The notes: generated by a model from the letters alone, not told the origin. A stretch of 64,000 nt of DNA from Phoronis australis (GCA_002633005.1 NMRA01000085.1:475464-539463), one strand, 5' to 3'. Positions 11,175 through 23,720 are shown, numbered from the stretch's first letter. Translations and numbers: made by a program.

Positions 11175-14100
11175 GTAAGTTGAAATCGTATACCGGCAAG
11201 ACTGAGCCTGATTCTAAAACGTATCATAGGAGTAGTTTATGTTTTAACGCTCCTTTAGACGTTTCTTATGGTTTGGAAGTGGTCTTAAACTGTTCTTGCA
11301 GAAGACTAGTAATGTGTCTTCACTATCAGGCCTCTTTCCGTCGAAAAATTTAATTTTGGTTTAGATCACTTAGCTTAAAAGGCGACGAAACCCTGTTTTG
11401 ATGATTTCCACCAATCCTCTTTCTGTCACCTGCTAATGCCTCATTGGTGTCAACACTCCAAGTTAAAGGCAGGAATCAAATGAAGACTCATACTTCCTCT
11501 CTATGTCACAGACTGGACATTGTGGTTCTTTGTGAGTCAGGTCCATTTCCACAGTTGTCGTGTAATTCTCTGAAACCGTAGATCACGCTTGCTCGCTTAG
11601 AAGACTTTTGAAAGGAGTTTTCAAATTCCCTTCAAAGTTTTGAGGGTTGTCGAAGGTCACAGAGTATTATTTTGTTTCAGAGAAGTGGATATGAACGTCG
11701 TTCTGTTATTGGGTCAAAACCGGGTTTGGTATCCTTTTAAGAAAACTGGTGTCAGCTCCATGAAAAATGACCAAGACTTCGGTCTACTTACGCTCCACAC
11801 AATTATTTGTAAGGAATAATTAAATCTCACTTGAGTAATTGAAAAGTCTTTGAGAACAAACAAAGCCTTGCTAGTTATTGAAATGGTTTCTATGAATTAT
11901 TTCTAGGCTGCGATGTGTCCGCAAATACTTGGATAAACGTTTTTCATTAATTGTGTAGTGGAAGTTTAAGACCAAATTTTGGTATCGTCACTTTATTAAA
12001 CAGAACCTACGGTAGAGTTTAGTAACGCTTGTAGCTACGCCAGGGCCTCGCTAAAAACCAATACTTCGCGAGACTATTTGAGATGTCGCTGTGTATTTTA
12101 AAATGAGAATAGTGATTTTGGTTAGATTTTTCTAGCCGCGAGACAGCTACGGAATTCTACCCAGGTCTCAACTTGTTCTCAATTTAAAGACGATTTGTAG
12201 GCTGCTTGGTCCTCACGGCGAGCTTGGTCTCAATGTATGGCGAACTGCCATTTCCAAGACCAGAAATCCTTCCCTGTCTCAGTAAGAAAGAAACTGAGAC
12301 CATTTTTATAGGGTGGCAAGTTCTCTGTACCAAATTTCAGGTACTCTAATTAAAGGCGAATAACAATCACGTTTCACTGCTAAAACCTTTAACTGGTAGA
12401 CGCGTTACATTTACTGTACTTTTGATGCATTGATGTTCTGCATATTTTAAACACACCAATGCACAGATTAGCTGATCAGCGAGGGGTCGATATCGACCTC
12501 CAGACTCGGCAATGCCCTTTAGGGAGTCGAGCGGATCATCGAGGGGGAGGGCTGAACATTGTGTTATGACATCCTACGCTACGCTTTTAAACATGTTTTG
12601 TTTTCCGGTAGCAGATTTCCCTCGTCAGCCTCTTGCACTGCGCGTTTGAAACATGTTTCATATCCACACTGAAGTTTTCACGCAGTTTCAGGATTGTGTT
12701 TTTGGAAACACAAGCAAAATTGTTGGCAAAACTAAAAGGCATAGTGTTTGAAAAATTCTGGTCTTGGCCAACCACCATCGTTGTAGCCACACTAAGAGAT
12801 TCTGGACTCGTCAACATGCAGACCCAATTCATTTTTGTAGTCACAGACAATTACTAAAACTAGGTACAGCGTAATGTACTATGCTAGACCACAAACTGTC
12901 GCAACTGCATAGACTCAGTTTAGCAGATATCACGTTTTGTTGACCTTCGACACGCAAACTGCCGGAATTCTTCGCTGCGACATCTTGTGTTTTGTATTGT
13001 CGCGCGAACTGTCGTAACACTGTGGAGACATTTGAATCACAAATTGTGAAGAGTTGTAGGAGGTTGTACTGAGAACGTGGCAAGCGACGGTCGAGAGAGA
13101 GTGGGACAATTCGATGGAACCGGAGGGACAAGACTAGTCTCACCCTTGTGAGCCACGAGAATGAGTCGTTAATGGTACATGTATGGTAGGCAACTCGACG
13201 GCGACGACGGTGAAGAGGCCAACAGTGCATACATGTCAACCAATACGGGGATTACGTATTTGCTACGTATTTTTGCGGTTTCTGTAGTGCTACGGCGTGG
13301 CGCCAAAATGCGTATTTTCGGTAGTTAATACGCATTTTGCCGATGTTCGTAATAAAGTTTTCAAAACTTCGCTAATTGGCTTTTACTGGCGATTTCTTTT
13401 GTCGAAATAATCTCAAATGTCACTAGCCTTGCTCGACAGGGCCAAAGGAGCTCGCAAGGAGTTTAACAACACTCACAGTTATTAGATGTAAGAGCTTCTA
13501 GTAAGTAAGTAAATACATGCAATGCACTTGACGCTTAGCAATATTTTGACTCATTTTCGTCTGTGGTATGGTTTGCTATGTTTTTTCAAAATTTTTAAAA
13601 GAGCAAAAATGGTTGACATGTATGACTGTGACACACGACAAAAGTGCCAAGGTTGGCAAAACGACGAGGCTGGTGGCAACTGCCAATAGCAGTTCAGTGA
13701 AAAGACATCAACATTGGGTCGGAGCCATGCAATTCTTGAGTAGGGAGCACATCCAGTACACGCCATTGCGCCCACGAAATTACGACGAGGATTGCGAAAG
13801 TTTGTGGCTCAACTGTGCTGCATTCACTCGTAATGATTAAATTCATCGTTTTCAACGTCATTGGCTTTTCCAAATTACGACAGATGACGTTTGAAGTTCT
13901 GCATATCAAGCTGTCGCAATTTGAAGGTCGTGATGACACCTTGTGCAATAATGCAAAAAACAAACTTTCGCAACGGATAATTGTGACTTTTTATGTGAGG
14001 ATCTGCACGTATTTTGCGACAGCGTGTACTGCTGCGACAGTTTGTGATCGAACACTGTCTGGTCCTACACCATGGGCAGCGCACCATAGGGGGCTGCGCA

Positions 14101-17100
14101 GCCTATACATGTACACTACACGTTCTTGTACATGTAACAAGAAAATTTTAAGGGCATCCTCCAATATGCAAACACGTACGTTTTAATCGGATCGTCGGAT
14201 CCTCAACATTGATTTGCACTTGAACTGTACCTGTGTTTCAGGCAACTGTTCTCGCCCTCGAGTGTTAAACGGTCACGTGACAGGGCCCACTTTTCTGCCA
14301 GTGGGTAGCAACGTGACGATCACGTGCGAGGTCGACTTTCTTCTCGAAGGTGTTTCCGTAATCACGTGTGGACAATCCGGTATTTGGGACTACGCGATAC
14401 CTCGTTGCCTGGGTAAGATTGCACAGGAACGTCTCGTACATGTAATTTATTATTAGAACAACAATCAGGCCATCTTCCTATGAGGTCACAGTTGTACTGT
14501 ATGTAAAACACACCACGGTTGATAAATTCTTTGGTATTCAAAATGTCACGAAGAAACTATTACACTGTAAATAATGAAGGTAAAAATATTTGATTGGCTC
14601 TTACTGAAAAATCTGCACTCTTAGAGGAAGAGGAGCATATCTGTTCAAAGTTTTTTTCAGCCTAAATTTGTTACATATATTTCAGATAGTAAAGCTTTCG
14701 GATTGGACGTAAATCGATGTATTTGCCATGTCAATAAATGCCGCGAGTTAATGATTGCCTTGTGTTGCAATGCAGACCAAAAAGAGTGTGTTAAGTTGAA
14801 AACGTATCCATGTAAATATGAATATGCGCCATGTGCGGCTATCCAAGTTTCGCTGGCAAAATGACTTCTGATGAGTGCAATCCCGGTGCTATGCTTGCGG
14901 AATATTTTTTTTTACCTCATAGCAAAGAAAATCGTATGCGCAAAACAACTTTGCTCTAGTCTTTAAAACATTTTATTGCTCACAAAATGTCATCACCATT
15001 GTTCAACAAGTCGATTGCTCATTTTGCTTGTCTTTTAGTCGTAGCCAAATGTATAACTTAAGAGATCATTTCAGAAAAACGCGGGCATAAGTCAATTGAC
15101 CTACACGGCCTCAAGTCTATGGGCCAGTTTCGAAGACCAGTGGCCCATGCTAACCGTTTGCCCCTTTCGTTTCCAATTTAGCTAGCTGGTTGGCGCTATC
15201 TAAGCAATCACAGCGCCTCAATGAAATTATTTTTCAGCCAATGACGCGAGGCGCGCTGTTAAAATTATTCCTGATAACACACATGAAATGAGTCCTTTGG
15301 GTCTTGCACGTGCTTTACAATGCGGCGCACATTCAAGAATAAATGTACGCCTATGTGGCTTGCCTCTGCTCACAGTAACAACTCTGACGATGCTCAAGTA
15401 TTCATGCTCGAAGGAAATGCATTAAAGAAGGTGCAGTATTAATGAGAGAACTTAACGACATTATATCCGCTTTCAGGAAAGTGTCCCTTGTTCAGTGTCG
15501 ACAGAGGGGCGATTTATAGAGTGAGGCCACAGCGCGAAGACACTTCCTCATTCTACCCCGGTGACGTTGCCAAAGTCATATGCCAGAGAGGATATATATC
15601 TTCCATAAACTACGACCACATCTATTGCCAAGACGGTGGAAACTGGACCGACCAACCACACTGCATGAAGCTAAGCCGTACGTTAATGTCACACCTCAAG
15701 GTCAAGCCCCTTACTAGATCTGTTAGGGAACGGAAATACTAAACTGGCGAGATATTAACTGCACTGGCTCTGTATATGTGACGAACACAATGAGCAATGC
15801 TCCTGCAAACTCTTAGGATAGGATCTGCCTTGTTGCACTTACACAAGCATTGTCGAATTCTCCCAACAGTACGAAAAACAACCTGTTCAGGTTACGTACT
15901 GTAGGTCCATATCATAAAAGATTGTATATTTAGCCAAATTTCAACAGAAATATGAAACTCAACTCAGAAAAATTACATAATTTTCTTTAACAGAAGAAAG
16001 TCTGTAGAGTTGACTTTTAATTCATACTAAGAAATCCTTCGTTGGTTGGGTCACGTGGCCATGTGTTTGTAATAAAAGTTAGCAAACATGGAAGGTATAT
16101 TCATAACAAACCAACGGCACACACGACCAAATTCCGTTTGACGTTCAACATGAAATCCCCGTTGCAGGTTTCCAAATTATCATTTCGGTTTCGTTCTATG
16201 CAACTACTGTCTTTTTCATTAAAATCGTAGTAGTCTGATTGAGCAAAATTGGATCATTTTAAAACCGAAGATAACCTAATTTGGACAAGGTCCTGCTCAA
16301 GGCAAACGTCTTTAAATTATGATTTGAGAAGTGGCAGATACACTGTACTATAAACAAATCTACACTGTCAGATCAACGTAGCAGCTCACCGACAACGCTT
16401 TTTATAGGAAAATAAAGTAATAGATTTGCGCCAACTGACTGTTAGGATCATCTGGAAAATATTCTTTTTGCTGAAGGTGGTATATCTCTTACTTTTAACC
16501 TCATTAAATATTCTTCAACAAACAGACAATGGGTCACATGTGTGTCTTGGGTGGCTGCGGTAACAGTCGCTATAACCCGACTTTCCTTTTTGAGCTCCTG
16601 AAGAACCTCTGGTATCGAAAAAGTGGCACGCGCATTGATCGATTGTGAGAGTTCTGATCAGCCTCACAGTCTATTGCGCCAGACGCAGTGTCAGATGTTT
16701 GGGTACGGAGACGACGATAAGAGCGTAGAGTTGGTGGGACGAGCTTTTAAACCCGTAACATTCATAACTTTAGACTTTTGGAACCGCTCATCAAAAACTT
16801 GTACACCGTTGACAATTTTACAGTTTAATAAAGGTGCTGTAAACCTGTAAACGAGGCAGGAGTTCAGTCAGATTTTTGTCTCTTTAAGATCACTGATCGT
16901 TATGAAACTGATCTCAAAATGGGACGAAAATCGTTTACGCATTCAATTTAAATTGCCGAAGAATTGGATGTAATTCCTTTGTCGTACTTGTCTAACCGAA
17001 TTTCTGAATTAGATCAATAAAACTGTTTTCGTTATTTAACTTGTTTTTCGCTTACCTTTGTTACGTACCGGTACTTGAGTGCCGATGCGCATAGAGACTT

Positions 17101-19668
17101 ACTTTTAACTAACAGCACAGAGTAACCAATGAAGTTCTAATGACTTTCACAGGGGAGACAAATGAACCCAACATGCAACGGGAAACGAATCTGTGGCCGA
17201 TACCTATGACTGTGGCTCTGACCTTCATCGGGGCTTTGCTGCTGCTGGCTTTGTATAGGCATCAGCACATTCAGAAAATAAATGACATCCTGGAAAGAGA
17301 GAGGGAACTACGCATACAGTTAAAGAAAGCCGTCGTCAACGTGTCTAACATGGAAACTGCTTTAGACGAGTACGAGAAGTTTTGCCAGTTACACTCAGGA
17401 CACGTCACGCTCGCTTCTGACTTGGTTGATGCGGCAAAAGACCAGTTACGCCTTTGGAAAGTAGAAACACCGAAAGCCAAGCCAGTTTCCGTCGTGAATG
17501 TAGGAACAATCAAAGTCAACGCGCCAACCTCTCTAGAGTCAGCGGCATCGTCCAAGAAGTCGTTGATTACGGAAAATGTTTGTTCACAAGTAAAAGCTAA
17601 AGAGATAGAGTTGAAGACTGCGATAGCTGTAAGCGACATAAATGTTTTGAGTTCCTTATTGGCGAAATATGTCGGATTATGTGAATGGTACGAGATTCCC
17701 GCCAAAAAGAACCTTGTGAGCGAAACAAGGAGAATCCTTAAAGTTGTGAAAGATGAGTCTAGAATGAAAGAAAATATATCTAAAGCAATTGAAAACAAAG
17801 ACATACAGCAACTGAAACTTGAAATCAACATTTATTGTAACTTTGCAAAAGAAAACAGTGTTTGGGTTACTGAAGACAAAGTCTTATTACAGCAAGCAAA
17901 CACACTAATTCGCCTTAACGACCATGATCGGCAGGAGAACGAGAAAATACGCAAACAACAGTTGATCCTAGAGCTTGATATGGAAAGGGCAATGTCCTTG
18001 AGGGATCAAAAGGAAGTAGCTAGCGCATTGTCAAGATACCTAGAGTTTACTGAAGCTCACAACCTAGCGAGATCAACTGTTGAACCACCGGTATCAAAAG
18101 TGGAGCATTGCTTGCTGATGGTTCAGATAAATGACGCTTTGCAGGAAGGGATCAGGGATAAAGACTTGGCTGTGTTAACCAAGGCATTAAACAGAGCTCA
18201 GCAAAATGGCATAACATCCGATTTAGAAATGATAGTCAGTAAAGCGAAGACTCTGTGCATCAGTCTAGAAAAAATAAATGTGTTGAAAAATGAACTCATG
18301 TACATTGAAAAAGAGGTCTTTCTTGAACTTCAAACGCTCTCTTGTCCATCTGAAGATGTGCAGGATATTATTAAAGCAACTGCTCTTGTTATTGGATTAA
18401 GTGAATCTGAAACAAGCGACTGGTCAACTTGTAAAAATATTTTGAATCCTTTTCCTGCAGCTAATTACGTTGGCCTTTATAAAAGCATACGTGACTTCGA
18501 TGTAAAAAGTCTCTGCATGGACACAGTGTCGGTTTTAAAATCGATTCTGCTTCGCGTCAATGAGAGGAAAGCTACGATAGTTAACCGCGCTGCTTCAGTT
18601 CTTCTCAGATGGCTGGAGGCATTGTGTATCATATTTTTGGACGAGCAGCTTGTCAGTGAAATCCAGCACGGGACCTTTGAAATGGCAGATAGTGTCGTGC
18701 AAGTTAATGAAATGGTTGTTGGCAAAAATTTGATTGGAGAAGCTCAAAAAATGTTGAGTCCGAAGGACAAATTAAAAGCAGAAAACGAAAGCAATGAGAG
18801 AGGTTGCGAGGTCAACAGCTCTACGGCTGAAGGACGCCAGGACGCAGAAACGCTTAAGGAGAATTACCAAAGGGATACTTCGGAAAATATGCAAGAACGT
18901 GGCAATGAAGATATCGATGACAGGTACATGAAGAAGAAATACGACTCACTAGTAAAAAGGTTAACAACAGCAATAGAATCTAGTGAGGTGGCTGAAATTA
19001 CGAAGTGGCTTAAGAAATATGAAAAATTCTGCATGCGTAACAAAATTTCAGTCAACGAAGCACTAATCAACTCAGCATCGGAAAAAATCGTTCACATACA
19101 GGCAACTATACCGGCCAAAGTATCAGGGCTTTCCAGTGAAGAAATGAAGCATTTGAAGCGAAAAGAAACATCATTGATGTCTAAGCTCAGGAACGCCATA
19201 ACAAAAAATGACTGGGACGCAACAAGGTTAGCCTTGAGTAAGTATGAAGAACTCGTTGAGGCAAGCAAAGGAGACTTGATTTTAGATCAAAGTTTGGTGG
19301 ATGAGTCAAAGAAAAAACTTTTGAAGGAACGCGACCATGTCGTAGACGGACATAAATATGCGTCAAAAGAGATAGATGGGAAGTCCGGTGACAGATCAGT
19401 GCAGCCACAGATAATTGTAGTCGAAGCAAAAGTCAAAGAAGAGCCAGCGCAGCAGTCGAAAGTGTCTGATCTCAAAGAACACAAACAAGTTAAGATAGAC
19501 GAAGCCCATGAAAGTGTAAAGCTCGAACTGCGGCAGTCCATCGATAAGCAAGATAGGGATGGGATTAAAAGAAAATTAAAAAAATACTTGAAATTTGGAG
19601 GCGATTATACAGTACATTTGGATGAGCACTTGGTCCGGGAAGCAAAGAAGGTGCTAAAACAATTATAA
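11102..19668 (+). CDS. Receptor A: signal peptide, two CCP/sushi, TM, long helical-repeat tail
   Basis: Four exons (11102-11174, 14242-14412, 15477-15677, 17153-19668) join in phase 1 throughout to a 986-residue protein. Residues 1-24 look like a signal peptide. Two CCP modules follow, each with four cysteines and the late Trp that typifies sushi domains. A membrane helix (MTVALTFIGALLLLALY) then leads into about 800 cytoplasmic residues of helical-hairpin repeats ending at TAA. Sushi modules usually bind proteins or glycans outside the cell. The tail has no kinase, TIR, death or ITAM signature that I can see. Unlike B and C it has no D8C exons. Further phase-1 exons could hide in the 3-kb first intron, and the signal exon is the least certain part. 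An AATAAA lies at 19670-19675, oddly close to the stop. Confidence 0.75.
11388..11750. repeat. Segment homologous to 39060-39420
   Basis: Both copies start CCCTGTTTTG-TGATTTC and keep short shared blocks (AATGC-TCA, AAAACTTTAGAGG-TTG-like, GTATC-TTTTA) across about 360 bp in the same orientation. It is either a relic of the gene duplication or a dispersed repeat. Confidence 0.5.
12020..12150. mobile_element. Degenerate palindromic MITE, same family as 61191-61308
   Basis: The interior matches the copy at 61191-61308 around CGCGAGA, GTGTATTTTAAA-TGAGA and TTTGG-TAGATTT. The ends are decayed. Confidence 0.5.
12889..14052. mobile_element. Possible non-autonomous TIR element
   Basis: CACAAACTGTCGCA near the left end matches the inverse of TGCGACAGTTTGTG near the right end. 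Both sub-terminal regions are rich in short CTGTCGCAA-type motifs. No transposase frame is visible and the target duplication is unclear. Confidence 0.4.
14242..14412 (+). CDS. Receptor A, CCP/sushi module 1
   Basis: TGTTTCAG acceptor, GTAAGA donor, 171 bases, phase 1 to 1. It has four cysteines (NCSRPRVLNG, VTITCEV, VITCGQSGIW, PRCLG), a Trp before the last cysteine, and NVT and NCS glycosylation sequons. Confidence 0.88.
15477..15677 (+). CDS. Receptor A, CCP/sushi module 2
   Basis: CTTTCAG acceptor, GTACGT donor, 201 bases, phase 1 to 1. Cysteines fall in KCPLF, VICQRGY, IYCQDGGNW and PHCMK, with FYPGDVAKV in the place of the usual F-x-x-G-x-x-V segment. The module is slightly longer than average. 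Confidence 0.85.
15678..17152. other. Receptor A intron 3 with possible THAP relic
   Basis: No exon recognised. At 16530-16620 the + strand reads MGHMCVLGGCGNSRYNP, like the start of a THAP zinc finger, then breaks up. It is probably a transposon relic. Confidence 0.4.
17153..19668 (+). CDS. Receptor A, TM and cytoplasmic repeat exon
   Basis: The acceptor is TTTCACAG and the frame joins the CCP2 exon in phase 1. The exon encodes 838 residues. Numbering from the first in-frame Met at 17140, the membrane helix is about 20-39. Helical-hairpin units are visible at about 55-105 (ALDEYEKFC), 153-205, 207-257, 275-325, 330-375, 600-655 (WLKKYEKFC), 675-732 and 793-842. The rough pattern is L-x3-AI-x3-D-x4-L-x2-Y-x2-FC, then a loop, then LV-x2-A-x3-L. 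Residues 380-545 are more diverged and 546-600 are acidic and low in hydrophobics. It is one uninterrupted 2.5-kb exon, unlike the ectodomain. Confidence 0.9.
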
Positions 19669-20098
19669 GAATAAATCTCAATAATGCCAACCCTCGATGG
19701 GCAGTGCGGCATTGTCGAATCTGTATTGTGAGGCAGCTATGTGGAGAGTATAAGTAAAATAATGATCTTACTCCTTTGATGCGCAGTTTGTGTCGTTCTC
19801 AGAATAGAATGCCTGGTTAGACCACGGTTAGACCGTAGGGCATGCTATGTACTGCCTGGTGTAACATCGTGCCTGCTCCACATTAAGGAGCGTGGTAAGT
19901 GCCTCAACACTGATCACTTAAAAATCAGACATTTCATATTGCACCCTACACAACATATTCCATAACGTTATTTAACCTCACTTTGGCAAAGTATCATGAG
20001 GTGGCATTGTACTCCTTGGAAAATTTGTAGTGGTGATTGGCCAGATTTGGCGGCTGTTTTGATGTCGGAGTTACAAAAAGGATAAGTGAATGTCAGTG

Positions 20099-20355
20099 GG
20101 ACCCGTTCCAAGAAACTGACTTAAGTTCATTTTTGACTTACAGTGTAAGTCTAAGATTTGTCTTAACTTCGAACTTTGAAACTTCCACGTCCGGTAAGTT
20201 AGTTCAAATTAAGACAAAACTTCAGCCAAAAATTTAAGTCAAACTGAAGATCTATTTCTTGAAACGGACTTGTGGCAATATTGAGTTGTATCGTAAAATC
20301 ATTGGCTGAAATTTAAGATTTGTCTTACCTAAGTTAGTTTTCCTGGAACGGGACC
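20099..20355. mobile_element. 257-bp MITE-like palindromic element
   Basis: The ends GGACCCGTTCCA and TGGAACGGGACC are inverted and the inverted similarity continues inward (ACTGACTTAAG against CTAAGTTAGTT). The interior repeats AGTTAAGACAAA-type blocks. No coding capacity. Confidence 0.65.
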
Positions 20356-21255
20356 GTAGTTTGCTATGTGTGAATGCTGGGAATGAGAATTAAAGTCCTA
20401 CTTCGATTGGAGATACGTCGGGTTTCCTTCAAAATCGGCGTCTCCTTCACCGTTGCTGTATTCCTGCGGAGCGACTTACAAATCTGCTGCTATTTCAGTA
20501 GCCCTCAAACTACTCAAGACATGCTTTTATGAAATCCAATGGAAATTTACCATTCATGACAGTAGATTTAAGAAAAGAGATTTCTTTTTCTCATACTTTG
20601 GTTTTTGAGCAAACCGGCTGAGCTTTACCAAGCTGCTCACTGAGTAAAGACCGCTTGTATTTCAAAAGTGTAAAATTTATTCCAACATGAGACTTTTCAT
20701 ATTGGCACTCTTTTCGAGTAATGTGAGCGACAAAGCGACTTCTGCTTGATCGTCATTCTGACTTTGTGGATAGAAATTCACTGCTACACATGGTGGTTCG
20801 TTAATTAAAATAGAGGCATGAACCGAATTGTTAACCCATCCAACTGTTTGATCAGGTTAAGTTCACTAACTAATTTTTAGCTTTTTGACATCAGCTGGTA
20901 TCGAAATTCTGCAGTGTTTATCAGCCGCAGCCACCGACAATACAGCACTTGATATCTTTTTCCTCAAGCTATTACTATTTCTCACCGCACATCAGTGAAC
21001 ATTTGCCGGCATTATGCTAGCAGGAAAATTGTTTATACCTCTTGGTTGAAACCTTCCGCACGCATTACATGGGATACATGTTCACTACACAGTGTATGTA
21101 CAATAGATCGTGTGGCGCTAAACGCCTTTCCACCGAAGACGTGATCGCCGTCTGGTGGGATTGTGCATTTCAAAAACCAAGGCTATTTCGAAAGTCAGCT
21201 ATTCAAGAACACATCCACGACTGAGGTAGGCTAGTAAGACGTGACAGTTTACTCA

Positions 21256-21358
21256 CTAGTACATCCAATGAGTGCAACTCACTATTTACTCGGAAGTCAG
21301 TTAGAGGATGGTTTACAGACTACGGTAAATACTAATATACATTTCTTGGATGTACTGG
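21256..21358. repeat. Short inverted-repeat element
   Basis: AGTACATCCAA at the left faces TTGGATGTACT at the right, about 100 bp apart. It may be a tiny MITE. Confidence 0.35.
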
Positions 21359-22199
21359 TGACTTAAAATGATATTGTTACCCCTTGTTATCATTAGCCCC
21401 ATCAGTTAGTTCAGCCCGGGAACCAACCAGGTTTTATCTAATTTCCACCCTCCTCTTCCACACTCATTTATTATACATGTAGAGAATCATACAAGGGTAT
21501 TCGTTTTATATCATGGGCTAAAACTCTTGGAAATTTCGTCAAAATCCTGAGGCTTGCTGAGAGATTCTTACAAAATTTCGAAGAGGTTTTGCCCATGTAA
21601 TAAAACTGAGACGAGTATAGGATTGTTTTCTCAAATTAACCGTTAAAACAATCTTTTCTGCCGACGTGTCTAAAACTTTCAACCACATGAGGCAACTTTT
21701 TTAAAAACACGGTTGCGCAATGATAAGTAACCAATTAACCCCATTTACATTTTGTAAGTATTTTTTTTTTAAACTTAACATCTTCTAAATTGCATTTTGC
21801 TTTCATTCGTAAAAACCGTTCATATTAGAATCTAATAAATACTATTTGAAGTTATAACATCACAACTAAACAAATGTTTATAAATAACAGTCAGCAGGTC
21901 TTTCCCGTGCGTGACCACTGAGCTGACTTTGAGACGGCACAGCTAGTCAGACTTACCGCGTATATTCTTGAGTTGGGTACGTCTCCTTTGGTTTGAATGA
22001 ACGTGGATATGGAAACTCGCCGCCGAAGATGGATTCGTTTGCTTGCATGTCCCTCCTACTGGGAATACATGTATGTACATGATGCTGTTGCTTTGGATGT
22101 CATATTGAAGCTTCCGGCATTGTTTGGTTGTTGGTATTAGTGTTTTGCAGACGATAAAATGTGAGGCGTAGTTCTGCTTGGCACTACTTTGTGATTCGT

Positions 22200-22535
22200 C
22201 CGTGTAATATACATGTATCCACAAAACGTACCGAGAGTGGCGTAAATGAAGTAATATCCCACGAGACATTATTCCACGTATTGACCGAGACCGAAGGTCG
22301 TGGCGATACGCGGAATAATGTCGAAGTAGACCTACCTTTTGAACTTTCCATGTCAGAGGTCACTGTTGAAATAGTGCGGGAGGTGAATACGGAAAACAAT
22401 ATCACATGGCTGTACTGCACCCGACTGATTCAACGCGTATGGGATAAAAATTTGCCTCGGGCGATAATTTTCCAAAATCCACGAGGGCTCTAGATAAGGG
22501 GGATAACGACTGAGAACATGTAATAATCTATTTTT
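22200..22535. repeat. Dispersed palindromic repeat, copy 1
   Basis: This copy holds GTAATATCCCACGAGACATT, CGGGAGGTGAATACGG and ATCCACGAGGGCTCTAGATA blocks. The first two recur inverted at 30655-31405 and the last recurs at 38600-38690. The 110-residue open frame across it resembles no known protein. Confidence 0.55.
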
Positions 22536-23059
22536 GTCACATCCTGAACGAGAAACATTGCAATGAATCGATCTACCTTTCTCGACTCGCCTCGGCTTTG
22601 TAACTTCTTTCTATGTCAGAGATCCGGGCTCGGAGGTCGTGATCTTTTAAGAAAAGCAGAGCTATTTTTGTCAAATAATGCTTTTACTCAAAACCAATCG
22701 AAAATTTAAACAAAATAGAAATAAAGTGAATCTATAAATTAATGTTTAGCAGCTGTTATAGCTTACTACACATTTTATCACGCTAAGCTTCGACCGGGAA
22801 AATATCGTCTGCTAAAGTAGGTTGCCACTGGTAACTGAGTATAATGCTCAATCAAAGGATCCCGACGACACGATACCCGCATTCAAATTGGAGATCGGGG
22901 ATTTACAAGTGAGAGAACATGAGAGAAAAATTTCACTGAATTAAAATATCGTTTTTATGTTAAATTATGTGCCTTATTTTTCATAGCGGTACAATGCCCT
23001 TTGTTGAACATGCGGTTGTTGCGCGTGCTTAAGTATTCTATTTTCACGTTCGATGACGT

Positions 23060-23135
23060 CAGTCGCTGAGTGGTGCAGTGGTAAAGTCGACGACCCGAAA
23101 CTCTTGCGGTCCGGGTTCGAAATCGTCCTCGGTTC
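23060..23135 (+). repeat. tRNA-derived SINE head
   Basis: TGGTGCAGTGGTAAAG matches a pol III A box and GGGTTCGAAATC a B box about 35 bases downstream. The arms do not fold into a clean acceptor stem, so a tRNA-derived SINE is likelier than a working tRNA. Confidence 0.5.
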
Positions 23136-23662
23136 CCGCCAAAATGTTATCTCACTAGTGGGATAACTAAATGGGTTACTACACGGTTGTATTGGCCATT
23201 CGAGGCTAATATTGTGGTATAATCGGTGTTATTAACCAGTCGTGTCGTAAACATTCCAGTTCATGTGTGAAAAAGCGTTTTTGACATAAACATGCAGTGT
23301 CAGATGCACGCGATAAAATGTGAAGCAGACATTAAACTGAGGACATGCAGTGTCTCTTTTTGTTAATGGTAGCCTACTACGTTTAGTATGTAGACATGAG
23401 AGTGTTTGAATCACCCTCCAGAAGTCAGTTTGGTTGATATTGACGTCTTCATCACGAATTGTAACTGTAAGTAAAGCTTGCTACTTTTTCAATAAACTAA
23501 AGTATTTCAAACTTTAAAAAATATTTCTTAGTGCAATTGAAGACATCTCAGTCGCATTATAACTGTCCAACCTGAATAACTACAGAAGCCCTTTCCTGTC
23601 TAGGGTCATCGAACGCGGTACTCTACTGGCTCGTGGCACGACAAAGGAATCGCACGTTCAAG

Positions 23663-23720
23663 ATGCTCCACGCGAGATTTGCCACGGTTTGGTGTCCGTT
23701 TGTCATGATCATGGGGAATG
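23663..23720 (+). CDS. Receptor B, signal-peptide exon
   Basis: MLHARFATVWCPFVMIMGN, ending in phase 1 at G/GTATGT. It aligns with the leader exon of receptor C (39545-39602), same length and phase; that conservation supports it despite only 58 bases. Confidence 0.75.

Larger units (their letters stand above)
11175..14241. other. Receptor A intron 1
   Basis: No exon recognised. It holds a segment (11388-11750) matching the region upstream of receptor C's leader exon (39060-39420), a degenerate MITE (12020-12150) and a possible TIR element (12889-14052). Confidence 0.55.
19669..23662. other. Intergenic stretch between receptors A and B
   Basis: It contains MITE-like elements (20099-20355, 21256-21358), a dispersed palindromic repeat (22200-22535) and a tRNA-like SINE head (23060-23135). 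The end nearest receptor B (about 22450-23420) resembles DNA upstream of receptor C. Confidence 0.55.

Noticed and set aside
12841-13239. 132-residue open frame on -
   Set aside because: Inside a probable TIR element; Arg/Cys-rich with no recognisable domain.
17271-17831. 186-residue open frame on -
   Set aside because: Antisense shadow of the receptor A repeat exon.
22161-22493. 110-residue open frame on +
   Set aside because: Coincides with a dispersed palindromic repeat; no conserved domain.
23060-23135. Functional tRNA gene
   Set aside because: A and B boxes are present but the stems do not close; a SINE head is likelier.
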